Positions 24,899-32,168 of a DNA stretch of 33,260 nt are shown piece by piece. The stretch spans positions 1-33,260 of the forward strand of contig JAOTXT010000049.1 of assembly GCA_029862205.1 (NCBI GenBank). Reading direction: 5' to 3'. This DNA is from Paracoccaceae bacterium (GTDB taxonomy: Bacteria > Pseudomonadota > Alphaproteobacteria > Rhodobacterales > Rhodobacteraceae). The translations under genes and the position numbers were made by a program. Position 1 is the stretch's first letter; every line of letters starts with the position of its first letter. The notes under the pieces are model-generated. The model did no database searches. It saw nothing but the letters and a program-made list of their open reading frames with translations, and was not told where the DNA came from.

Positions 24899-26122
24899 TC
24901 ACTCCGCCGCCTTGGCCTCCGCCGCGCGGTAGGTGAAGAGCTCGACCTTGCTTTGGAAGTCGGCCAGGCAGCGTTGGCCCGCGGACACCCACTGGTCCGG
25001 CACCGCCTCGGCGACCTTGCCGGTCGCCAGCACCTGGTGGCCCATATCCTTGGTCGCCGCCTCGATCCGCTGCACGCCGTTCACGACCCTGCCGATGCCG
25101 GAGAAGGCCAGGCGCTCGGGCACGCCGATATTGCCGAATTTCAACTCGCCGATATCGAGACCGATGCCGAAGTCGAGTGGTGCCTCCGCCGGCGTGCCAT
25201 TGGCAATCGCCTGGGCCTGGAGCTCGACCGCCTGACCGGCCGCCGAGGTGGCCCGGCGCGCCGCCGCCGCCGCGTCCTCGTCCTTGCCCACCGGGAAGAT
25301 CGCCAGCACCCCGTCGCCGATGAAGTTCAGGATCTCGCCGCCGTGGGAGATGACCGGCGCCGCGGTGCATTCGAAATAGCGGTTCAGAAGCGCGAGGTAG
25401 TCGTCCGGGTCCATCGTATCGGACAGCCGGGTCGAGCCGCGCATGTCCGAGAACCAGACAACCGCCGGGATGTGGTCGCCATCGCCGCGCTGGATGTCGC
25501 CGGCGAGTACCCGCCACCCGGCGGTCGGCCCCAGATAGGCGGTGGCCAGGTTGGCCATGACCCGCTTCTGGATCGCCGCGCGGCAGGCAACCGCGAAGAC
25601 CGTCTGGATGCGGCTGAGCGCGTCCAGGTCCATGTCGGTGAAGCCGCCCGGCCGCGACGTGGTCCAGCTCGCCATGATGCCCGTCGGTCCATCGGCGAAT
25701 TTGGTGAAGTCCGCGATCCCGAACCGCGACGAGGTCAGCAGGTAATCGGTATAGCCCTGGGCGGCGAAATCCTTCAGCACGTCGAAGTCCAGGAAGGCGT
25801 TCTCGCCGGTCAGCCGGCGGCGCAAGCGCGGCAGGTTGCGCGATTGCATCCGATGGAACGGGCTTTTCAGCCAATCCGCATTCCCGGCATTCGAGTGGTA
25901 GTATTGTTCGAGCTTGGCGCCCTTGCCCAGCCACCAGAAGACCTGCTCGGCCCGGAACAGGGGATGCAGGGTCGGCCAGCTGAGCACCGCCCGCTCGACC
26001 GGAATCCCGACCCCATGCAGCCGCTGGCAAAGCGCCTCGAAAAGCGCGACGATCTCGGGATCGCCCAGCGCCTTGCCGAGCAGCCAGGTCTCGATCTCGG
26101 CGATGAGGGAGTTGTGGGACAT
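24899..26122 (-). CDS. Class III adenylate/guanylate cyclase-domain protein
   Basis: An N-terminal region of about 210 residues with no membrane span and no domain I can name precedes a class III cyclase catalytic domain. Metal-binding Asp226 (WFSDMRGSTRLS) and Asp270 (FIGDGVLAIFP) are present, and the catalytic Asn and Arg are in VNGVQRIE. At the usual adenine-specifying Lys of the GG..LK.IGD motif there is Asn266 (GGEILNFIGD), so nucleotide preference is uncertain. The product is 407 residues. ATG 26122 is preferred; the longer open frame upstream is GC-rich intergenic sequence without coding character. It stands alone downstream of metG on the same strand, after about 290 bases of hairpin-rich spacer. 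Confidence 0.88.
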   Translation of the reverse strand: MSHNSLIAEIETWLLGKALGDPEIVALFEALCQRLHGVGIPVERAVLSWPTLHPLFRAEQVFWWLGKGAKLEQYYHSNAGNADWLKSPFHRMQSRNLPRLRRRLTGENAFLDFDVLKDFAAQGYTDYLLTSSRFGIADFTKFADGPTGIMASWTTSRPGGFTDMDLDALSRIQTVFAVACRAAIQKRVMANLATAYLGPTAGWRVLAGDIQRGDGDHIPAVVWFSDMRGSTRLSDTMDPDDYLALLNRYFECTAAPVISHGGEILNFIGDGVLAIFPVGKDEDAAAAARRATSAAGQAVELQAQAIANGTPAEAPLDFGIGLDIGELKFGNIGVPERLAFSGIGRVVNGVQRIEAATKDMGHQVLATGKVAEAVPDQWVSAGQRCLADFQSKVELFTYRAAEAKAAE

Positions 26123-26234
26123 GGGTGGGATTGTAGTGCGGCGGGGGTCTTCGGTCCAATGCTTGGTGCCTGATCCATTAGGTCCGGTTTGGCGTAAAGC
26201 CCGATCATGCTGCTCCCTAGCTCCTATGGATCGA

Positions 26235-26314
26235 GGGGAGCGGCCGGCCGCGGGCGGAAGCGAAGCGCCCGCCCGGGGGGGCGGTCGGGCGCTCCCCGGC
26301 GCTGACGCGCCGGG
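26235..26314. repeat. GC-rich nested inverted repeats upstream of the cyclase gene
   Basis: Outer arms GGGGAGCG/CGCTCCCC (26235-26242 and 26290-26297) enclose a GGGCG/CGCCC hairpin (26252-26270). A second hairpin, CCCGGCGC/GCGCCGGG (26295-26314), overlaps the end and is followed some 17 bases later by TTTTT on the plus strand. No plus-strand gene precedes it; it may be a structured leader of the cyclase message or a termination region. Confidence 0.4.
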
Positions 26315-26368
26315 CGGGTCGGGTGGCGTAATTTTTCTCAAATGATCCCAAATAGCGCCAATTGTGCC

Positions 26369-26391
26369 GCCGGGCGTTTTAGCGCCCCGGC
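26369..26391 (-). terminator. Hairpin downstream of metG, possible terminator
   Basis: The arms GCCGGGGCG and CGCCCGGC (minus strand, one bulged base) enclose a six-base A-rich loop, 22 bases after the metG stop. There is no U-tract, so it may be a Rho-assisted or weak terminator. Confidence 0.35.
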
Positions 26392-26413
26392 GCGGGGCCG
26401 GGACAATGAGTTG

Positions 26414-28138
26414 CTACTCTCCCGCGAACCGCGCCTCCATCTCGGCGCGCATCTCGTCCGAGATCTTTGCGAACAGGTTATCCGGCACGGTGAAGGCGTG
26501 GCCAGGGGGCAGAGCGTCGAGCGCGGTGCCGATATCCTTCGGCCACTCCGCCTGCTCCAGCCCCAGCGCCGCCAGCATCGCCTCGGCGGTATCCGGCAGG
26601 AACGGGTGCGAGAGCGCGGCGTAGAGCCGGACCAGGTTGAGCGCGAAGCGCACAGTCGCGGCGGCGCGCTGGGGATCCTCCTTGAACGCGGCCCAGGGGG
26701 CGGCGGATTGCAGGTATTCGTTGCCGACCACCCAGATCGCGCGCAGCTCGGAAGCGGCCTTGCGGATCTCCATCGCCTCCCAATTGGCTTCATAGGCTTT
26801 CAGCCGCTTGGTAAGTTCTGCCACCACCGCCGCCTCGGCCGCGCCGTATTCGCCGCCCGGCGGCACCTCCTCGCCGAATTTCGAGCGGCAGAACTTGGTG
26901 ACCCGGCTGACGAAATTGCCCAGCACATCCGCCAGGTCCTTGTTGACCCCGGTCTGGAAGCCGCCCCAGGTGAAGTCGCTGTCCGAGCCCTCGGGCGCGT
27001 TCGAGAGCAGCCACCAGCGCCAGTAATCGGACGGCAGGATGTCCAATGCCTGGTCCATGAAGACCCCGCGCCCCTGGCTGGTCGAGAACTTGCCGCCCTC
27101 ATAGGTCAGCCAGTTGAAGCCCTTGATGTAGTCGACCAGCTTCCACGGCTCCTCGCCGTCGAAATTGGCGCCCATGATGGTTACCGGGAACGAGAGCGTG
27201 TGGAAGGGCACGTTGTCCTTGGCCATGAACTGCACATAGCGCACGTCGCCCGCGCCCAGATCCTCGCGCCACCAGCGTTGCCAGGCGGCATCGTCCTGGC
27301 CGGTGGCGTCCGCCCATTCGGCGGTCGCGGCGATATATTCGATGGGTGCGTCGAACCAGACATAGAAGACCTTGCCCTGCATTCCCGGCCAGGTCTGGTC
27401 GCCCCGCTTGACCGGAATGCCCCAGTCGAGATCGCGGGTGATGCCCCGGTCCTGCAGGCCGTCGCCCTCGTTCAGCCATTTCCTGGCGATTGAGGTGGTG
27501 AGCAAAGGCCAGTCCTTTTTCGAGTCGATCCAGTCGCTCAGCCGCTGGCGCATGGCCGATTGCTTGAGGTAGAGGTGCTTGGTCTTGCGCACCTCCAGAT
27601 CCGTGGAGCCGGAAATGGCCGAGCGCGGGTCGATCAGGTCGGTCGGGTTGAGCTGCTTGGTGCAGTTCTCGCACTGGTCGCCGCGGGCGCGCTCGTAGCC
27701 GCAATTGGGGCAGGTGCCCTCGATATAGCGGTCGGGCAGGTAGCGGCCGTCGGCGTTGGAATAGACCTGTTCTTCCTCGCGCTCCTCGATCAGGCCGGCA
27801 TCGGCCAGGCGGCCGGCCAGGTGCTGGGTCAGCTTGTGGTTGCGCTCGGACGACGAGCGGCCGAAATGGTCGAAGCTGAGCCGGAACCCGTCGCCGAGGC
27901 GCTTCTGGATCGCCCAGAGCTCGGCGCAGTAATCGGCCACCGATTGACCGGCCGCCGCCGCGGCCAATTCCGCCGGCGTGCCATGTTCGTCAGTGGCGCA
28001 GATCAGCAGCACTTCGTGGCCCTGGGCCCGGCAATAGCGCGCATAGGCATCGGCCGGCAGCATCGAGCCCACCAGGTTGCCCAGGTGCTTGACGCCGTTG
28101 ATATACGGCAGGGCCGAGGTGATGAGGATGCGCGCCAT
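26414..28138 (-). CDS. metG: Methionyl-tRNA synthetase
   Basis: MetG charges tRNA-Met, including the initiator. The class I nucleotide motif appears as KHLGN (17-21) after SALPYINGV, the zinc knuckle has Cys143, 146, 156 and 159, and the anticodon-binding helical domain follows. The KMSKS loop reads KFSTS (350-354): the second Lys is Thr. The product is 574 residues, without the C-terminal tRNA-binding domain, as in the shorter bacterial form. ATG 28138 has GGAGG upstream and is preferred to the longer frame from 28243. It is divergent from a small membrane-protein gene. This is an essential housekeeping gene, so the region is chromosomal core. Confidence 0.97.
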   Translation of the reverse strand: MARILITSALPYINGVKHLGNLVGSMLPADAYARYCRAQGHEVLLICATDEHGTPAELAAAAAGQSVADYCAELWAIQKRLGDGFRLSFDHFGRSSSERNHKLTQHLAGRLADAGLIEEREEEQVYSNADGRYLPDRYIEGTCPNCGYERARGDQCENCTKQLNPTDLIDPRSAISGSTDLEVRKTKHLYLKQSAMRQRLSDWIDSKKDWPLLTTSIARKWLNEGDGLQDRGITRDLDWGIPVKRGDQTWPGMQGKVFYVWFDAPIEYIAATAEWADATGQDDAAWQRWWREDLGAGDVRYVQFMAKDNVPFHTLSFPVTIMGANFDGEEPWKLVDYIKGFNWLTYEGGKFSTSQGRGVFMDQALDILPSDYWRWWLLSNAPEGSDSDFTWGGFQTGVNKDLADVLGNFVSRVTKFCRSKFGEEVPPGGEYGAAEAAVVAELTKRLKAYEANWEAMEIRKAASELRAIWVVGNEYLQSAAPWAAFKEDPQRAAATVRFALNLVRLYAALSHPFLPDTAEAMLAALGLEQAEWPKDIGTALDALPPGHAFTVPDNLFAKISDEMRAEMEARFAGE

Positions 28139-28331
28139 GGATGCCTCCGATCTTCGAGCGCCCTCTATAGCGCCCGGGGCGCCCGGGTCAAACGGTGGGT
28201 CAAACGCCGCGCGAGGGCTTTGCCGCCGCATGACCTGAGTCAAAGTGCGGGGCGTGGATTTACGCTATCCAGATTCGCGGTCGCCCGCCGGGCCGGGCGC
28301 CGCGATGGATGTATTGAAGCGAGAGGCACCG

Positions 28332-28766
28332 ATGTTTACCAGGCCATCCATGGTGACCCGCATCGCCGTCGGCAAGACGGTGGGGTTCTTCTTCGGCCTG
28401 ATCGGGTTTCTGATGATGCCCTATATGTTGCCCGAGGCAGGCCAGATGCTGGCCTGGGGTTTCCTGCTTTGGTACACGACGCTGGGCGCCATCGTCGCGA
28501 TCTTCGGGGTTTTCGACTTCCACCCGATCCTGCGTTTGCCGATGCCCTGGTGGTTCCGGGCGCCGCTTCTGGGCGCCTGGATGAACTTCGTTCTGACCCT
28601 GTTGATCTATGACCAGCTCGCGGCCTTCGGCCTGGCGTTGTTCGGGGCCGAGGGGGTGTTCACGTCGCCCTTCTGGTTCGTGGCCGAGGGGGCGGTGGTG
28701 GGCTTGGTCATCGGATTTGCCGCGACCCGGCTGGGCGGCGAGGGGCCCGAGACGGCGGGGAGGTAG
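28332..28766 (+). CDS. Small integral membrane protein, unknown
   Basis: The 144-residue product has about four hydrophobic spans (roughly 10-30, 37-58, 73-100 and 112-134) with short loops, and a charged C-terminal tail. ATG 28332 is preceded by GAGAGG at five bases and is preferred to ATG 28305 or GTG 28245. I recognise no family. A short distance after the stop lies REP pair F, whose other half ends the convergent dimethylformamidase-like gene. The promoter region is shared with metG on the other strand. Confidence 0.72.
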   Translation: MFTRPSMVTRIAVGKTVGFFFGLIGFLMMPYMLPEAGQMLAWGFLLWYTTLGAIVAIFGVFDFHPILRLPMPWWFRAPLLGAWMNFVLTLLIYDQLAAFGLALFGAEGVFTSPFWFVAEGAVVGLVIGFAATRLGGEGPETAGR

Positions 28767-28778
28767 CCGGTGTTGCAT

Positions 28779-28840
28779 GTAGGGTACGCATTCATGCGCA
28801 CCTGGAATCGATCAATGGTGCGCATGAATGCGCACCCTAC
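28779..28840. repeat. REP pair F (inverted, GTAG feet)
   Basis: The left element has GTAG (28779-28782) and hairpin GGTACGCAT/ATGCGCACC (28783-28802) with one mismatch. The right element has hairpin GGTGCGCAT/ATGCGCACC (28817-28836) and foot CTAC (28837-28840), the same stem as pair C. The right foot holds the stop codon of the gene on the minus strand. Confidence 0.85.
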
Positions 28841-30534
28841 AGATTCTTCGCCGGGGTGATCTCGTTGCGGCCATTACCCAGGTGCTCATAGAGCCCAACC
28901 GCCTCCGTGTTGCCCACGGTCGTCGTCATTGCATGGTCAAGAACGTTGCGCGTGACTCGCTCGACCAGCGGTTCGCGGGCGATCAGGCCTGACACCCAGT
29001 TGCAACTCGCGGCGTTCAGCACTTCGCCCTCGCCGCGCCGGTAGTGGGCGATCATGCCGGCGCCGCGCGCCACCTTGTCGATCGCCTCGTCCGTGTCCGC
29101 GCCATGCAGGGCGCGGGCCACCGCGCGGGCGTCGTTCAGGCCGATGAAGGGCTCGGGCTCGGGGCTGGTCTCGACCGTGGTGGCGGGGGCCATGGCCAGG
29201 ATCTCCAGGTTGTCCGCGTCGACCGGATGGGGCAGGCCGCCACGGGTCTCGTAATCCACGCCGTCGACCTCGTAGCCGAAGATGCGCGCCCCGGCACCCA
29301 GGACGTCGCCATAGCCGAGACCGGTTCCGGCGAAGGCCCAATGGTCGGGCCGGTAGATTGTGAACCCGCCCGCTCCGCGCGCCACGCAGCCGGCCCAGCC
29401 GGAATAGATGCCGAAGGCGCCGCTCAGCCCCATGGTCGCCGCACCCGGACGTCCGACCGACTCCCAGACATGGGTCATGCGCTCGGTGCCGCTGAGCGGG
29501 TCTTCTTCGGGCGCGCGGTATTTGTAGCAGACCTGCCGCCGGCCTTCGTCTTCCAGCCGGATCTGCCAGTAGAAGTTCCCGGCGAACCGCGCCAGCCGAC
29601 CGCCCGCGTCGAGCCAGGCGTCGAGCGTGTCGCGCATTTCCCACGACCAGTATTCGTCGTGCCCGACGATCACCGCCGCCCGGTAGCGGTCCAGAATTCC
29701 CGGGTCGAACTGCAAGTCGCCTTGGGTCGCGATGTCGAACCGGTAGCCCGCCTGCGCAAGCCATTGGACGAACGGTCGCTCGTAATGGGCCCAGCCCGAC
29801 GAAGCATACTTCTTCGAATAGCCATTGGCATGGGCCCAGCGCATATGGGGATAGGTGGGCGGCTGGCCCATCGGCGGCGGGTCGCAGGGGATGCGCGGGG
29901 CCTCGGGCGGTTGCTCGGCAAACCCCTTGGTCCAGGGGCGCTGGGTCGAGAGGATGGGCGAGAACTGGTCGCCCTTGGGTCCGGTGATCCCCTCATAGTG
30001 GTTCGAGCCGCCCCATTCGTTATAGGCGGTCCAGGTGCCGGTGCAGGCGATCAGCAGCAGCGGCGCGGGATGCTCAGCCCGGCCCCGGATCAGCACGATA
30101 TGGGCGTGGCGCGCCGGGCCGTTCGGATGGGACCCTTCCAGGATCACGAGATAGCCGTCAGCGGGCCAGTCCTCTCCGACCGGGATTTCGAGGGCCACGG
30201 GCCAGCCGCAACCCGCGACCGAACAATCGGCGGCGACGGCGTGGAACGTGCCCGGCTGGTTGCCGCTTGCCCAGACAACGTCATCGCCAGCGCCGTCGCG
30301 CCGGACCGTCACCCGGTAGCTGGGGCAGGTGGTCGAGACGTGCAGTTCAAGCGCCTGGCCGGGCGAATAGGCGTGGCGCCCGGTATAGGCCCAAATCTGC
30401 GGCTCGTTCGGGTCGTCGGTCTGGGCTTCGTAGTAGTGGTGGCGCACCGGGTCGGTGCCCGGTTGATCGGGGCCCAGTCCATCGGGGCCCTGACCTTCGG
30501 GTGCATGGAAGAAGCCCTTCAGGCGCTCAGCCAC
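28837..30534 (-). CDS. N,N-dimethylformamidase large-subunit-like protein
   Basis: The C-terminal two thirds match the dimethylformamidase beta-subunit domain, a glutamine-amidotransferase-like fold with an iron site built around Tyr residues: IVGHDEYWSWEMRDTLDAW, RFAGNFYWQIRLEDEGRRQ and VCYKYRAPEEDP are the recognisable stretches. The N-terminal part is a beta-sandwich-like region. No small-subunit gene is adjacent, so the substrate may differ from DMF. GTG 30534 is chosen: it overlaps the PaiB-like stop as GTGGCTGA, the overlap pattern used elsewhere in the window, with GAGG six bases upstream; the longer TTG start at 30540 adds two residues. The product is 565 residues. The stop TAG lies in the REP F foot. 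Confidence 0.8.
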   Translation of the reverse strand: MAERLKGFFHAPEGQGPDGLGPDQPGTDPVRHHYYEAQTDDPNEPQIWAYTGRHAYSPGQALELHVSTTCPSYRVTVRRDGAGDDVVWASGNQPGTFHAVAADCSVAGCGWPVALEIPVGEDWPADGYLVILEGSHPNGPARHAHIVLIRGRAEHPAPLLLIACTGTWTAYNEWGGSNHYEGITGPKGDQFSPILSTQRPWTKGFAEQPPEAPRIPCDPPPMGQPPTYPHMRWAHANGYSKKYASSGWAHYERPFVQWLAQAGYRFDIATQGDLQFDPGILDRYRAAVIVGHDEYWSWEMRDTLDAWLDAGGRLARFAGNFYWQIRLEDEGRRQVCYKYRAPEEDPLSGTERMTHVWESVGRPGAATMGLSGAFGIYSGWAGCVARGAGGFTIYRPDHWAFAGTGLGYGDVLGAGARIFGYEVDGVDYETRGGLPHPVDADNLEILAMAPATTVETSPEPEPFIGLNDARAVARALHGADTDEAIDKVARGAGMIAHYRRGEGEVLNAASCNWVSGLIAREPLVERVTRNVLDHAMTTTVGNTEAVGLYEHLGNGRNEITPAKNL

Positions 30535-31150
30535 TATCAACCTCGCGCATCATTCGGGCGATGGCCTGGGTTTCCAGGCCTGGCGTGCCCCCCTTGGCAA
30601 GCTCGGTCGCGGCATTCCGGCGGGCCGCCGCCTCGCGGTTCTGGTTCAGCTTGAAGGTGCTGTCGGTCGAGGCGATCGCCATCTCGACCGGTACGATCTG
30701 GCGCATCATCTTTTCCATCACGCCGGGGGTCATCTTGTCCGACCGCCAGATCGGCTTTGGAGCCAACCGGGTCTCGAAATTCTCGGACAGCCGGTCGAGA
30801 TGCGTCTTCAGCAGATCCTCGTCGATCAGGCGCAACATGCCGCGCAAATGGACGGCCGCATAGTTCCAGGTGGGGACCTTGTCCTCCTCGCCATACCAGT
30901 CGGGCGAGATGTAGGCGTTCGCTCCCGAGACGATCATCAGTGCCTCGGCCGGCCCTGACTTCAGCAACCGCGCCAGCGGGTTCGAGCGCACCAGATGCGC
31001 GGCCAAGACGCCGTCCTCGATCAGGAACGGCACATGGGCGGCCAGCACGCCGTCCGGTCCAGCGGTGGTCAGGGCGCCGAAGCCGCGCTCGCGCGCAAAC
31101 CCCAAGGCGCGCGCCTCCGGTGCCTCGCGGAAGGCGGGATTGGGGTGCAT
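30527..31150 (-). CDS. PaiB-like FMN-binding split-barrel protein
   Basis: The 207-residue protein belongs to the PaiB family (FMN-binding negative transcriptional regulator in annotations; Bacillus PaiB affects protease and sporulation genes). Family sequence: MHPNPAF start, HVPFLIEDG, AHLVRSNPLA, YISPDWYGEEDKVPTWNYAAVH. ATG 31150 is chosen because AAAGGAG lies at seven bases and the family motif begins there; the longer frame runs into the repeat at 31197. It overlaps the dimethylformamidase-like gene by 8 bases, so the two are translationally coupled. The molecular role of the family is poorly defined; flavin binding is inferred from the fold. Confidence 0.88.
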   Translation of the reverse strand: MHPNPAFREAPEARALGFARERGFGALTTAGPDGVLAAHVPFLIEDGVLAAHLVRSNPLARLLKSGPAEALMIVSGANAYISPDWYGEEDKVPTWNYAAVHLRGMLRLIDEDLLKTHLDRLSENFETRLAPKPIWRSDKMTPGVMEKMMRQIVPVEMAIASTDSTFKLNQNREAAARRNAATELAKGGTPGLETQAIARMMREVDSG

Positions 31151-31196
31151 GGGCGGGCTCCTTTTCTGTCCGGATTCGGCTGAAACCCATTCCGGC

Positions 31197-31268
31197 GACG
31201 TCCCGGGCTTGACCCGGGACCTCTTCCTCATTCGTAGCTGGGAGGTCCCGGGTCAAGCCCGGGACGTC
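31197..31268. repeat. Perfect 27-base inverted repeat with self-palindromic arms
   Basis: Arms at 31197-31223 and 31242-31268 are exact inverses around an 18-base spacer, and each arm contains CCCGGG..CCCGGG and can fold alone. It is a different family from the GTAG REPs. Similar CCCGGGTCAAGCCCGGG elements are, as I remember, common in alphaproteobacterial intergenic DNA. It lies between the methyltransferase stop and the PaiB-like start. Confidence 0.8.
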
Positions 31269-31298
31269 GTTGTGAGTGAGAACCCACGCAAACCGTTT

Positions 31299-32069
31299 TC
31301 AAACCGCGATGGCGGTGGTCAGGATCGGCACCGACGAGAAGAAGAATTCATCTGCCTGCTCGGCCTCGTCAAGGGCGTCGAGCCAGGCCTGGGCCTGGGC
31401 CTTGTCGACTCCCTGCTCGACCGCATAGGCCGCCATCAGCCGGGCTGCCCAATAGGCAAACGTGTTCTCGTGCAGGTTCGGGTTCACGACCGGCACCGGC
31501 AGGGTGCGGATGCTGCCGAAGCCCGCGGTCACCAGCATCGGCGGCAGGCGGGCGGGCAGGTTCGGCCAAGGCGCGTGGGCATCCCAGGCGCGCGCGATCT
31601 GGGCGGTCAGCGTGGCCTCGGGCCCATGCCAGAAGGCGCTGTCCCAATTGGTGGCCAGGCAATGGAACCGGCCGCCGGGTTTCAGCACCCGGCGCAGCTC
31701 GGTCAGCGCGCCGGGCACGTCCTCGATATACTCCACCACCTGGACCGCGACCGCGGCGTCGAAGACCTCGTCCGGATAATCGAGCACCCGGATATCGCCG
31801 ACCATCGGCTTGACCGCGGGAACATGCGCGCATTCCCGCGCCGCCGCGGCAATCTGATCCTCGGAGATATCGACCCCGGCCGCCAGCCCGTGCGGACCCA
31901 GCGCCAGGCCGATCTCGCGCAATAGAAATCCAGCGCCGCAGCCAACCTCGATCACCCGTTCGCCGCGCCGGGGAGCGAGTTCCTGCAGCACCGCATGTCG
32001 CCGCGCCGCCATCTCCTGACAGGCGGCGAGGCGCTGCTGGATGGTGGCGATTTCGCCAATGAAGTCCAT
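31299..32069 (-). CDS. SAM-dependent methyltransferase (class I)
   Basis: This class I Rossmann methyltransferase has the SAM motif I VIEVGCGAGFLLREIG (39-54), an acidic motif II region (AAGVDISEDQI), the motif-IV-like VFDAAVAVQVVEYIED, and VLKPGGRFHCLATNWDS. The product is 256 residues. The substrate is unknown; general resemblance is to the UbiE/Methyltransf_11 group. ATG 32069 has no strong ribosome binding site. It is divergent from the Na/Pi cotransporter gene across about 100 bases and upstream of the PaiB-like gene, from which it is separated by an inverted repeat. Confidence 0.87.
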   Translation of the reverse strand: MDFIGEIATIQQRLAACQEMAARRHAVLQELAPRRGERVIEVGCGAGFLLREIGLALGPHGLAAGVDISEDQIAAAARECAHVPAVKPMVGDIRVLDYPDEVFDAAVAVQVVEYIEDVPGALTELRRVLKPGGRFHCLATNWDSAFWHGPEATLTAQIARAWDAHAPWPNLPARLPPMLVTAGFGSIRTLPVPVVNPNLHENTFAYWAARLMAAYAVEQGVDKAQAQAWLDALDEAEQADEFFFSSVPILTTAIAV

Positions 32070-32168
32070 GGGGCCGCTTATAGGTGGCGCGCCGGCCCGC
32101 CGCCACCCCTAGCCGCCCGCGACGCTACGCGCGTTGATGCCGTGCCAACGTATCCGCATAGTGAGGGC

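Noticed and set aside
31197-31268. Inverted repeat as a terminator of the methyltransferase gene
   Set aside because: It begins about 30 bases after that gene's stop and could act as one, but each arm is itself palindromic, there is no U-tract, and the shape matches a dispersed repeat better.
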